From Phycisphaerales bacterium (lineage in GTDB: Bacteria; Planctomycetota; Phycisphaerae; Phycisphaerales; UBA1924), in the NCBI GenBank assembly GCA_029260295.1, contig JAJDDN010000003.1, positions 124,001 through 188,000 of the forward strand: a stretch of 64,000 bases of DNA, in the 5' to 3' direction. Position 1 is the stretch's first letter. Every line of letters begins with the position of its first letter. The translations under genes and the position numbers were made by a program. This document shows positions 1 to 8,135 of the stretch, one piece after another. Below the pieces are notes generated by a model. It was not told the DNA's origin and searched no databases. It worked only from the letters and a program-made list of their open reading frames with translations.

Positions 1-105
1 GATGTAGATCGCGTTGTAGATATCAGGGAGGTCCCCCTCGGGGAACTGTGCATCGAATGTTGATCCGATGACCTGCGTGATGGTGCCTTTGGTTCCAGCT
101 GCCAT
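1..105 (-). CDS. atpD: ATP synthase F1 subunit beta, N-terminal fragment
   Basis: This is a partial gene cut by the window edge; only the first 35 codons are present. The leftward translation starts MAAGTKGTITQVIG and continues through FPEGDLPDIYNAI, the conserved N-terminal beta-barrel of the F1 beta subunit (family pattern: QVIGxVVDVxFPEGxLPxIYNAL). The start ATG at 105 is preceded by a good purine-rich ribosome site (GAAAGGAAA). The family forms the catalytic subunits of F1Fo ATP synthase at the inner membrane. The nucleotide-binding domain lies outside the window. The rest of an atp operon probably lies around it, but this cannot be seen. Confidence 0.93.
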   Translation of the reverse strand, partial: MAAGTKGTITQVIGSTFDAQFPEGDLPDIYNAIYI

Positions 106-224
106 AGCGGTTTCCTTTCGGTGAAATCGCGTGATTCGCTCACTTCTGGGCTGCATTCCAGGCGCAACCCAGTGGGCCCCAACGATAGGGCCTCGGATCC
201 TCCATTGCCTAGCATGAAGGCGTG

Positions 225-2081
225 ATGAAACAAAAAACACACCCAATTCGTCCCACCGCATTCCTCAGAATGTCCACGGCTCTCCTGATCCTCATGGGCA
301 CCCTATCTGGGCTCTCCACACAGGCCTTCGCCCAAGAGGTCGGCTCTGAGAACCAGGCCCACAACACCCAAGCCGCCAGCTCACCAGAATCAGGACTCCA
401 GTCCCCTCAAGACACCCTCCGTACCTTTCTTACGGGCATTACAAGCCAACCAAGCGGGCTCGACAACGCCCTCCGCTGCCTCGATTTCCCCGCCGGGCTC
501 CTCCACTCAGCCAAGGCCGCGACCGCAAATGAACTCTACGAGGTCTTCAACCGCCTCGAATACATCTCATACAGCGACCACCCCGCCTCCCTAGACGCCG
601 ATTCCTACATCTTCTATCCAGACACCGCCCGATCCCTCACCCACCTCGACTGGTCACGGAAATACGACGCCGGCGGGATCGCCCTGACCCGCGATGATCA
701 AGGCTCCTGGCGGTTCTCCCGATCGACCGTCGAGACCATCCACGCTCTCTGGATCGCTACAGAGGGGGAAGCCCTGGCTGTCGAATCCGACATTGACCGC
801 CCCATGATCCAAAGCATCCGAGGCTCGGTCCCCAACGCCCTCAAAGGCCGGCTCTTCATCGGACTCGAAGCGTGGCAATGGGTCGGGATCCTCCTGGTCA
901 TCTTTATGGGCATGATCGCAGACCACATCGTCCGCGCCATCCTCCGCACCGGTTGGCACCGCTTTGAACTCAAACGGGGCAAGCCGGTCGAAAAACTCTC
1001 CCTAGGCCGAGCAGTCCGACCCTTCGGGCTCCTCGCCGCCGCGGGGATCTGGTACCTCGCCCTCGATCAAGGGCTCCTCCCACCCACCGCCACCACCATC
1101 CTGCTCGTCGCGGTCCGCCTGTTCTTTATGATTTCGATGGTCTGGGCCGCTTTCAGGGTCACCGATCTGGTCGGGGACTGGCTCTCCGCACAAGCCGCCA
1201 AAACCGAAACCAAGTTCGACGACCTCCTCGTCCCCATGATCAAACGCACCGCCAAGCTCTTCATCGCCGCCATCGGGCTCATCTACATCGCCAGCGCCTT
1301 CCAAATAGAAATCATGCCCCTGCTCACCGGCCTAGGCATCGGAGGCCTCGCCTTCGCCTTCGCCGCCAAGGACACCATCGAGAACCTCTTCGGCTCCATC
1401 GCGGTGATTCTGGACCGCCCCTTTGAAATAGGCGACTGGGTCGTCGTCAACGATGTCGAAGGCACCGTCGAAGGCCTCGGATTCCGCTCAACACGAATCC
1501 GCACCTTCTACAACTCCCTCGTCACCGTCCCCAACGCAACCCTCGTCCGCGCCAAAGTAGACAACTACGGCCGCCGACAATACCGACGCTTCACGACAAA
1601 GTTAAATGTCACCTACGACACCCACCCCGACAAAATCGAAGCCTTCTGCGCCGGCATCCGCGAGATCGTCAAGCTCCACCCATACACCCGCAAAGACTAT
1701 TACCATGTCTGGCTCAACGGATTCGGCCCCCACTCCCTCGACATCCTCGTCTACATCTTCTTCGAATGCCCAGACTGGTCCATCGAACTCCGCGAAAAAC
1801 ACCGCTTCATGCTCGATGTGGTCCGCCTAGCCGACCGCCTAGGAGTCGAGTTCGCGTTCCCAACACAGAAACTCCATGTCGTCCAGGACGACCCAACCCA
1901 ACTCCATTCCCCAATGGACGCCCCAGACTCAGCCGCCGAACGCCGCTCCGTCCTCGACGGCCGCAAAGCCGCCCGAGAAATCACCAGCGAACAACCCTGG
2001 AAACAAGACCTCCCCGGCGCCGTCCTCTTCGCCCAAGAGTTCGACTCCGAACACGAAGCCCGAGGCGACGGCGGCGGGTAA
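225..2081 (+). CDS. MscS-family mechanosensitive ion channel
   Basis: A protein of about 618 residues with a signal peptide (cleavage likely after QAFA, near residue 37), a roughly 160-residue periplasmic domain, then transmembrane helices from about residue 210. The MscS core is clear: a Gly/Ala-rich pore helix GLGIGGLAFAFAAKDTIENL near residue 370, followed by the beta-domain motif RPFEIGDWV and the stretch GLGFRSTRIRTF. Such channels open under membrane tension and release solutes on osmotic downshock. It is longer than E. coli MscS (286 residues) because of the N-terminal domain and a polar C-terminal tail. ATG 225 is preferred over GTG 222 because GAAGG lies 4 bases before it. It is divergent from atpD. 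The gene ends just before a palindromic repeat cluster. Confidence 0.9.
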   Translation: MKQKTHPIRPTAFLRMSTALLILMGTLSGLSTQAFAQEVGSENQAHNTQAASSPESGLQSPQDTLRTFLTGITSQPSGLDNALRCLDFPAGLLHSAKAATANELYEVFNRLEYISYSDHPASLDADSYIFYPDTARSLTHLDWSRKYDAGGIALTRDDQGSWRFSRSTVETIHALWIATEGEALAVESDIDRPMIQSIRGSVPNALKGRLFIGLEAWQWVGILLVIFMGMIADHIVRAILRTGWHRFELKRGKPVEKLSLGRAVRPFGLLAAAGIWYLALDQGLLPPTATTILLVAVRLFFMISMVWAAFRVTDLVGDWLSAQAAKTETKFDDLLVPMIKRTAKLFIAAIGLIYIASAFQIEIMPLLTGLGIGGLAFAFAAKDTIENLFGSIAVILDRPFEIGDWVVVNDVEGTVEGLGFRSTRIRTFYNSLVTVPNATLVRAKVDNYGRRQYRRFTTKLNVTYDTHPDKIEAFCAGIREIVKLHPYTRKDYYHVWLNGFGPHSLDILVYIFFECPDWSIELREKHRFMLDVVRLADRLGVEFAFPTQKLHVVQDDPTQLHSPMDAPDSAAERRSVLDGRKAAREITSEQPWKQDLPGAVLFAQEFDSEHEARGDGGG

Positions 2082-2108
2082 ACCACTCTTGTCCCTCCCC
2101 CAACTCTT

Positions 2109-2160
2109 GCCCCTCCCCCTGCCCCAGGGGGAGGTGTCATGCGCAGCATGACGGAGGGGG
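2109..2160 (+). repeat. GC-rich palindromic repeat, unit 1
   Basis: First of five related units around the DUF559 gene. It starts with a C-rich arm (GCCCCTCCCCCTGCCCC), continues with its complement (GGGGGAGGT), a small palindrome (TCATGCGCAGCATGA) and ends CGGAGGGGG. This copy is the most divergent of the five in its first arm. Confidence 0.75.
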
Positions 2161-2184
2161 TTCTTACTCTTCACACCCCACCAA

Positions 2185-2243
2185 GACACCCCTCCGACCT
2201 CGGCTTCGCCGAGCCCACCTCCCCGCGGGGCGCGGGGAGGGAC
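2185..2243 (-). repeat. GC-rich palindromic repeat, unit 2 (inverted)
   Basis: Same element as the other units but in reverse orientation: GACACCCCTCCG, then a hairpin CTCGGCTTCGCCGAG, then CCACCTCCCCGCGGGGCGCG and GGGAGGGAC. It lies 39 bases before the start of the DUF559 nuclease gene. Confidence 0.85.
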
Positions 2244-2281
2244 ATAAAGGTGCCGAACAAATTTCTGATACACTTCATTGC

Positions 2282-2692
2282 ATGATGGATCATCGGACTT
2301 ACCGAGCTCGCACAAAGCCCACAGATCAGGCGAAACTCCGTGCCAGTGCACTCCGTGATGAAATAACACCTCCAGAAAAACTACTCTGGTCAGTCCTCCG
2401 CAACAACCAAATCGATGGTTTGTCCTTCCGGTCACAACACGCCACCGGCCCATACATCGCCGACTTCTACTGCCGCGATGCCCGGCTTGTGATCGAGATC
2501 GATGGCAAGACCCATCATGGTGAACAACTCGAACATGACCACCATCGAGACCAATGGATGCAATCGTCCGGCATCCATGTCCTCCGCGTCCAAGCCCGCG
2601 AGGTCTTCGCCGAACTCGAAGCCGTCGTCCGAACCATTCATTCAATCGCCATTCAGCGAGCAGAAGACATCAAAAACTACAAACCCTCCTGA
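2282..2692 (+). CDS. DUF559-domain nuclease-like protein
   Basis: A protein of 136 residues matching the DUF559 family (related to the Vsr and restriction-endonuclease fold). Visible family features are an N-terminal basic region with TPPEKLLWSVLRN, then FRSQHATGPYIADFYC and the acidic strand LVIEIDGKTHH, where Asp and His would be active-site residues, and a C-terminal strand GIHVLRVQAREV. The first of two adjacent ATG codons is used. The family is annotated as nuclease-like and its cellular role is mostly unknown. The gene stands alone between MscS and ftsY and is bracketed by five copies of one palindromic repeat, three of them downstream. This suggests that gene and repeats move or are maintained together (inference). 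Confidence 0.85.
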   Translation: MMDHRTYRARTKPTDQAKLRASALRDEITPPEKLLWSVLRNNQIDGLSFRSQHATGPYIADFYCRDARLVIEIDGKTHHGEQLEHDHHRDQWMQSSGIHVLRVQAREVFAELEAVVRTIHSIAIQRAEDIKNYKPS

Positions 2693-2694
2693 CT

Positions 2695-2751
2695 GTCCCT
2701 CCCCACGCCCCGCGGGGAGGTAGGCCGACGAAATCAGGTCGGAGGGGTGTC
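2695..2751 (+). repeat. GC-rich palindromic repeat, unit 3
   Basis: Begins 3 bases after the DUF559 stop codon. It reads GTCCCTCCCCACGCCCCGCG, then GGGAGGT, a variable centre of about 20 bases and CGGAGGGGTGTC. Forward orientation. Confidence 0.85.
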
Positions 2752-2754
2752 TTT

Positions 2755-2808
2755 GCCCCTCCCTGCGCCCCGCGGGGAGGTGCCGAGTCTTCGAGGCGGA
2801 GGGGTGTC
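2755..2808 (+). repeat. GC-rich palindromic repeat, unit 4
   Basis: Direct repeat of unit 3, three bases after it. The two arms (CCCTCC...CGCCCCGCGGGGAGGT and CGGAGGGGTGTC) are conserved, while the central 20 bases differ (TGCCGAGTCTTCGAGG). Confidence 0.85.
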
Positions 2809-2850
2809 TTCAAAATATACCCAATCACTGCCAACAATAAAGCAGTCAAA

Positions 2851-2903
2851 GACCCCTCCGTCACGCTGCGCGTGCCACCTCCCCGCGGGGCGCGGGGAGG
2901 GAC
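2851..2903 (-). repeat. GC-rich palindromic repeat, unit 5 (inverted)
   Basis: Inverted copy like unit 2: GACCCCTCCG, a small hairpin CACGCTGCGCGTG, then CCACCTCCCCGCGGGGCGCG and GGGAGGGAC. It lies between the repeat cluster and the 3' end of ftsY. Confidence 0.85.
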
Positions 2904-2931
2904 AAGATATCACTTCGCTAGTTGCTGATAG

Positions 2932-3855
2932 TTATTCCGCAAACATCGCCTCGACAAACTGCTCCGGATCAAACGCCTCAACATCCTCAGGCGTCTCCCC
3001 CAGCCCAATAAACTTCACCGGGATATTCGTCGCTTCTTTGATCGCCACGACGATCCCCCCTCTTGCCGTCCCGTCGAGCTTGCTCAAGAAAATCCCCGTC
3101 ACCCCCGCCGCCGCATCAAACTCCTCGGCTTGCCTCAAAGCATTCTGCCCACTCGTCGAATCAAGCACCAGTAAAGTCTCATGCGGGCCACCGGGGATCT
3201 GCTTATCGATCACCCGCCGGATCTTGGTCAACTGATTCATTAGCCCCGACTGCGTCTGTAGACGCCCGGCCGTATCAATAATCAACACATCAACCCCACG
3301 AGATTTGGCAGCAGCGCACGCATCAAACGCGACGGCCGCCGGATCCCCGCCCTGCTGGCCCTTGACCACCTCAACCCCGAGCCGCTCGCCCCAGATCTCA
3401 AGCTGCCGCACCGCCCCCGCACGGAAAGTATCACACGCCCCAAGCAGCACAGTCTTGCCTTCACCGGTGAGTTGGTTGCAGAGCTTCGAGATCGAAGTCG
3501 TTTTGCCCACGCCGTTAACGCCGGTCATCAGGATGACCATGGGCTTTGTATCGCTGGTGTTGAGCGTGCGATCCTGGGCAGGCCACATCGCTTTGAGTTC
3601 CGTCTTGAGGTACTCGATGACATCCTCGCCCTTGGTGAGCGTGCCCGCTTTGTAATCCGCCTTGATCCCGTCGATCAGCTTGGCCGTTGCCACCACGCCG
3701 ACATCGGATTCAATTAGCCGCTTCTCGATCTCTTTGATCAGGTCATCGTCGAGCTGCTTGCCAGACAACACCGACCGCAACGACGACACAAAGGTCTGAC
3801 GGGTCTTACCCAATCCCTTTTTAAGTTTGTCGAGTGTCTTGCGGAAGATCGCCAT
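2932..3855 (-). CDS. ftsY: signal recognition particle receptor FtsY
   Basis: A protein of 307 residues with the SRP GTPase NG domain: N-terminal helical part (residues 1-90), then P-loop GVNGVGKTTS near residue 110, DTFRAGAVRQL, DTAGRLQTQ, SKLDGTARGG (guanine specificity, usually TKLDG) and a terminal GLGETPEDVEAFDPEQFVEA. It receives ribosome-SRP complexes at the membrane for co-translational targeting. The acidic A domain found in E. coli FtsY is absent, as in many bacteria. It is the last gene of a leftward ribH-nusB-ftsY group, 3 bases after nusB, so it is probably co-transcribed. Confidence 0.97.
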   Translation of the reverse strand: MAIFRKTLDKLKKGLGKTRQTFVSSLRSVLSGKQLDDDLIKEIEKRLIESDVGVVATAKLIDGIKADYKAGTLTKGEDVIEYLKTELKAMWPAQDRTLNTSDTKPMVILMTGVNGVGKTTSISKLCNQLTGEGKTVLLGACDTFRAGAVRQLEIWGERLGVEVVKGQQGGDPAAVAFDACAAAKSRGVDVLIIDTAGRLQTQSGLMNQLTKIRRVIDKQIPGGPHETLLVLDSTSGQNALRQAEEFDAAAGVTGIFLSKLDGTARGGIVVAIKEATNIPVKFIGLGETPEDVEAFDPEQFVEAMFAE

Positions 3856-3858
3856 GGG

Positions 3859-4347
3859 TCACAACTCCGCAGATTCAGCAGCCGCTTTGTCCGCTTGGGC
3901 CAATACCCGTTTAAGCACCTTGTCGAGCAAGCCATTCACAAACCCGGGAGACTCCGCCGTTGAGAACTGCTTGGCGAGCTCGATCGCTTCGTTCACGCTT
4001 GCCTTGGGCTTCGGATCAGCGATCATCGTCATCTCGTAATGAGCCAGACGCAGGATCGCCCTATCGACAGCGGGCATCCGGTGGACCGCCCAATCAGCCG
4101 AAAGCTCATTAAACTCCGCATCGGCGACCTCGATATTGGCGTACGCCCCCTTGGCCGACTCAAACGCATTGTCACGGTCCTTCTCGCTGAGCTTCGATGA
4201 CGGATCAGCAAAGCTGAGCCCCTCGCTCAAAAAAGTGTCTGTGTCGTCAAGCGAACTGCGGATGAGCTCGGTATCGAGCCCCGCCCGAGCATCGAGCTGG
4301 TACAACGCCATCAAGGCCAATCTTCGGATGTCTCTCGGTGAACCCAT
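3859..4347 (-). CDS. nusB: transcription antitermination protein NusB
   Basis: A protein of 162 residues. The N-terminus (PRDIRRLALMALYQLD) and the C-terminal helices (VDRAILRLAHYEM, ASVNEAIELAKQFSTAESPGFVNGLLDKV) are characteristic of NusB. With NusE (S10) it binds boxA RNA and supports antitermination in rRNA operons. The central part has an insertion of about 15 residues relative to short NusB proteins. It sits between ribH and ftsY with 3-base gaps on both sides. A ribH-nusB pair is a very common bacterial arrangement. Confidence 0.95.
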   Translation of the reverse strand: MGSPRDIRRLALMALYQLDARAGLDTELIRSSLDDTDTFLSEGLSFADPSSKLSEKDRDNAFESAKGAYANIEVADAEFNELSADWAVHRMPAVDRAILRLAHYEMTMIADPKPKASVNEAIELAKQFSTAESPGFVNGLLDKVLKRVLAQADKAAAESAEL

Positions 4348-4350
4348 GTA

Positions 4351-4902
4351 TCAAACACCCTTGCCGGCGACGCCGGCCTTATCAGGAACTTCAAAGCCCG
4401 GAGCGTAACGAATCCCCGGCGTGTTGTTATTCTTCGCTTCAACCAACGCGCCAATCGCGCCCGCCGCACCAAGCACCGCGACCATCGCCTCAGCACCCTT
4501 ATTCCCCACATCGCCCCCAGCGCGAGCACGCGCCTGCTCAATCGTGTTGGTCGTCAACACCCCGAACGCCACAGGCACCCCCGTCTTGATCGAAATCTCA
4601 ACAAGCCCATTAGCAACCGCACCCGAAATATGCACATCGTGATCCGTCTCCCCCTTGATCACGCACCCAAGACACACCACCGAGTCATACAACCCAGACC
4701 CCGCAGCGGCACTTGCAATCGAAACCAGCTCATAGGCCCCGGGCGCCTCAAGAATCGCCAGTGATCCATCTTCGCCCCCAGCGGCCAAATACGCCCGAGC
4801 AGCCCCGTCAAGCATCACCGAGGTGATCGAGTCGTTGTAGCGGGACACCACAATGGCGCACGGTCCCGGTCTACTGGCTGGATTGGAAGAATCAGAGGTC
4901 AT
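4351..4902 (-). CDS. ribH: 6,7-dimethyl-8-ribityllumazine synthase
   Basis: A protein of 183 residues; the enzyme joins 5-amino-6-ribitylaminouracil with dihydroxybutanone phosphate in riboflavin synthesis. Family features are SRYNDSITSVML near the N-terminus, the PGAYEL loop, CLGCVIKGETDHD with the catalytic His, PVAFGVLTTNTIEQARARAG, and NKGAEAMVAVL. The N-terminal extension of about 15 residues is Ser/Pro-rich. The C-terminal tail of about 35 residues is longer than usual. It is the first gene of the leftward ribH-nusB-ftsY group. No FMN riboswitch is visible upstream, where only 58 bases separate it from the divergent UbiA gene. Confidence 0.95.
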   Translation of the reverse strand: MTSDSSNPASRPGPCAIVVSRYNDSITSVMLDGAARAYLAAGGEDGSLAILEAPGAYELVSIASAAAGSGLYDSVVCLGCVIKGETDHDVHISGAVANGLVEISIKTGVPVAFGVLTTNTIEQARARAGGDVGNKGAEAMVAVLGAAGAIGALVEAKNNNTPGIRYAPGFEVPDKAGVAGKGV

Positions 4903-4960
4903 AGGGGGGATGGTAGACCCCCAACCCCCAAGCGATGTTGGAATTGCATACCATCACCGT

Positions 4961-5944
4961 ATGCTCTACTGGGTCCGCAAAGCCGCGCCGATGCTCAAGC
5001 TCACCCGGGTCACCACCGGGTTCGGGGCCGTGGGCAACCTGTGGTTCGTGATCCTCTGGTCCAGAACCACCCCAGGCGAGCATCTCCCCGCTTACCTCAG
5101 CGAAGAACCCCTCTGGGTTGCTCTGACAGGCGGGCTGCTGGTCGGCCTCGGGCTCTATTCGTTCGGTGCCGCGCTCAACGACCTGCTCGACATCCACAAG
5201 GACCGGGCACTGGGCACACCAGGACACCCGATCGTCGATGGCTCGGCCTCACTAGAACTGGCCATCTGTGCCGTTGCTGGCGCATTAATGCTTGCAATCC
5301 TCGGGGCCACCTTCTTCGGCACCGGCGCGATCCTCCTCACGCTGGTCCTGGCCGTGGCGATCCTAATCTTCAACGCGCTGGGCAAGTATGTCCCAGGCAT
5401 GGGGATGGTCCTCCTGAGTCTGATCTACGCCGGCCACATGCTGATTCCCAATATCTGGATGCGTTTCATGCTCCCCGTCTGGCTCGTGATGACCCACGCG
5501 ATGATCGTCCTCGCACTCGCTCAATATCTTGGCCGCCGGTCACCACCGATCTCTCGAAGGGCCGCGATCTTCGCCGGCGTCGGATGGGGGATCGGATCGC
5601 TCATGCTCCTAGCACTGGCGTGGGACCGAAAAGGAACCGATGGGCTCTGGCCAAACGCGGTCCCGATGACCGCGCTCATCTATCCCTCCGCCTGCGTGAT
5701 TCTCTTCGGCGCATTCATCTACAGAAAGACCAAACGCCACGGCACCGGCCCAAAGCTCGGAGAACGCATATCCCGCTACGGCGCCATCTGGCCAACCCTC
5801 TACGGCGTCGGCTGGCTCTTTGGCGCTGGACATCACCAAGCCGCCCTACTCATGACCGGGCTCAGTGCAATCGGATTCCTCTCAATGACCGTACTCAGAG
5901 AGCTCTACGCCCTCATCGACGAACCCGTCGGCTATCGACTCTGA
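4961..5944 (+). CDS. UbiA-family prenyltransferase
   Basis: An integral membrane protein of 327 residues with about eight or nine hydrophobic segments. The first Asp-rich motif NDLLDIHKD near residue 72 fits the UbiA NDxxDxxxD signature for binding prenyl diphosphate with magnesium. It is followed by GHPIVDGSAS, where typical members have RPI. The second Asp motif is not clear. Family members attach isoprenoid chains to quinone precursors, haem or other acceptors; the acceptor here cannot be told. Upstream in-frame starts would overlap ribH, so ATG 4961 is preferred. It stands alone, not beside quinone genes, and converges on the propeller-protein gene. Confidence 0.8.
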   Translation: MLYWVRKAAPMLKLTRVTTGFGAVGNLWFVILWSRTTPGEHLPAYLSEEPLWVALTGGLLVGLGLYSFGAALNDLLDIHKDRALGTPGHPIVDGSASLELAICAVAGALMLAILGATFFGTGAILLTLVLAVAILIFNALGKYVPGMGMVLLSLIYAGHMLIPNIWMRFMLPVWLVMTHAMIVLALAQYLGRRSPPISRRAAIFAGVGWGIGSLMLLALAWDRKGTDGLWPNAVPMTALIYPSACVILFGAFIYRKTKRHGTGPKLGERISRYGAIWPTLYGVGWLFGAGHHQAALLMTGLSAIGFLSMTVLRELYALIDEPVGYRL

Positions 5945-5958
5945 GAATGGCTCAAACT

Positions 5959-8013
5959 TTATGGGCATCCGCCCTGAAAGAGCGTTAAAAACGCGGAGAT
6001 GTCAAAGAAATCCAGTTCGCCATCACCATTGAAATCCGCCATCAGATTTGACTCCCCGAAATGCTGCAAGAACAGAACTATATCAAAGAAATCCAGTGCC
6101 CCATCCCCCGTCAGGTCACCAGGGCATTCCCCACAGCTGGCACCAAGATCGACAATCTCGAGCCCTAAATCCCTTGAGGTGATATACATCTTGCTCTCTA
6201 CGATCCGTATCCCCGTTGCCTCATTCTCATTTGCAAAGCTCCCGACGAGCACCGGCGATGTGGGGTCCTGAATATCAATCAACTGCACCCCGTGATTGTT
6301 CTCTGCCACATACGCAATATCGCCAACAAGCTCCAGATCGACCGCGACACCACCGACATCAAATGTCCCAACGATCGACATACTCACCGGATCAGCAATA
6401 TCAACAATCACAAGCCCAGTATCTCGTGCTGCGACATACGCATACGGCCAACGCACCCGCGTCGCCAGCGCCGTGTTTGGAAGGTCAATCGAACCGAGCA
6501 ACAAAGGATTCAACGGGTCACCCAAATCAATCACATCAAGCCCAACGCTGGTAAACGATCCGACATACGCCCTCCCATCACTGACCTCAATCGAACTCGA
6601 GTTCTCATCTATTGAAACCGAACCAACGACAACTGGATTACCCACATCGCTCACATCAACAACCTTCATCAGATCAACGCCGGCATCGGTGATATACGCA
6701 TACTGCCCATCAACGAAGACATCCGTGATTGAATCTTCAAGACCAGTGAGACGCCCGGCAACCAAAATATTCGCCGGATCGCTCACATCCCAAATACTCA
6801 AGCCAAGATGCCCGCGGGCAACAAACGCATGGTGTCCAGACTCATGAACATTCCGGCCGCTCCCAGGCGAAGAATGAACGATCAGCGGGCTATCAATATC
6901 CGATACATCAACAAACTTTGTCCCACCAAAGCTGTCCGCCACGATCACCAGGTCACCGATCACCCCAAGACCGAGGGCATCTGATGTCTCAACACTCCCG
7001 GCATAAGGATTCGCAGGATTGGATACATCAATCAACTCAAATCCATCACCACCACTCAGTAACACCCTTTGGTCTTTAGCGATCACCCCCGCAACCGAAG
7101 ACTGCGTGTCGTATGACCCGACCAATACCGGGGCAAATGGGTTGCTCTGATCAACAACTTGCACTGCTGAAAACCCATCACTGATGTAGATCATGCCGCC
7201 ATTGATCGTCAGACTCTGGCCACTGACCCCGGCCAACGACGATTGAAGAACAGGAAATCCCGGGTTTGAAATATCGTACAGAAACAATCCTGCCGACTGG
7301 TCAAGCACATACACAACCGACCCAGATATAGCCAGCGTTGCAAAGCTTGTAGTCGTATCGTTGAAGCGAATAATCTCTGTAGAGAGCAGAATCCTGTTTG
7401 CCAAATCCGTGATGTCCCATGCTTCGAGCGAGAGTGTCCCGGCAACATCCGTGACGAGGTATGCGATTGTCCCGTCGATCCCATACCCCTCAAGCTCGCC
7501 ACCGACCGGGTGCTGCAAGCCCTCGACGACAAACGGCAAGCTCGGATTTGACGCGTCCACATAAAGAATACTATTAAAAACATTGAGGATCACACGCCCA
7601 CCATCACCAACGCCCAGATCACTCCCCAAAACAAAATCCGGCAAGCTCCCAAGCAGCCCGGGAGAACTCGGGTCATTGACATCTATTATTTTTAATAGAC
7701 CAATACTCGGCACGACATACGCCAAGCCATCGCGAACCATGACATGCTCGATGTTCGCCTCTCCAATATCCAAACTCCCAACCACAACAGGATTCGAAAT
7801 ATCGGACACATCAAAGACTGTAAATATCCCATTCTCAGACACGCTGTACGCAGTATTCCCCGCACGCTCAGTCGCTCTGTAAGTTTCACCAACGAGCACC
7901 GAACCGAGGTAATCGTCAAAGATGCAGGGCTCCTCAACCATTTGAGCCATACTCGTAACCAGCGGCAAGCATAAAGCGATCCCAATAGACATCATAACTT
8001 GATTCATTTGCAC
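5959..8013 (-). CDS. secreted LVIVD-repeat beta-propeller protein with dockerin-like C-terminus
   Basis: A protein of 684 residues. A signal peptide (ALCLPLVTSMAQ) is followed by about 12 repeats of 40-45 residues with the pattern VDVSDxxxPxxVGS...AYVA, typical of LVIVD-type propeller repeats found in bacterial surface proteins. The last 55 residues hold two calcium-binding dockerin-like segments, GDLTGDGALDFFDIVLFLQH and DFNGDGELDFFDISAFLTLF, ending with Gly-Gly-Cys-Pro. Dockerin-like ends of this kind are common in planctomycete secreted proteins, probably as sorting or anchoring signals rather than cellulosome parts. The gene is alone and convergent with the UbiA gene. The binding partner or substrate is unknown. 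Confidence 0.85.
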   Translation of the reverse strand: MQMNQVMMSIGIALCLPLVTSMAQMVEEPCIFDDYLGSVLVGETYRATERAGNTAYSVSENGIFTVFDVSDISNPVVVGSLDIGEANIEHVMVRDGLAYVVPSIGLLKIIDVNDPSSPGLLGSLPDFVLGSDLGVGDGGRVILNVFNSILYVDASNPSLPFVVEGLQHPVGGELEGYGIDGTIAYLVTDVAGTLSLEAWDITDLANRILLSTEIIRFNDTTTSFATLAISGSVVYVLDQSAGLFLYDISNPGFPVLQSSLAGVSGQSLTINGGMIYISDGFSAVQVVDQSNPFAPVLVGSYDTQSSVAGVIAKDQRVLLSGGDGFELIDVSNPANPYAGSVETSDALGLGVIGDLVIVADSFGGTKFVDVSDIDSPLIVHSSPGSGRNVHESGHHAFVARGHLGLSIWDVSDPANILVAGRLTGLEDSITDVFVDGQYAYITDAGVDLMKVVDVSDVGNPVVVGSVSIDENSSSIEVSDGRAYVGSFTSVGLDVIDLGDPLNPLLLGSIDLPNTALATRVRWPYAYVAARDTGLVIVDIADPVSMSIVGTFDVGGVAVDLELVGDIAYVAENNHGVQLIDIQDPTSPVLVGSFANENEATGIRIVESKMYITSRDLGLEIVDLGASCGECPGDLTGDGALDFFDIVLFLQHFGESNLMADFNGDGELDFFDISAFLTLFQGGCP

Positions 8014-8135
8014 TCCGATATCTGACTAATAAGCCAAGAAGATAGCAGATAATCAGACCGGCAACAATCAAATTCTCACATGTGCGCATTAAAATCAAGC
8101 GGTGTTATGCTGTTGAGAATACGGCAATAAACCAA

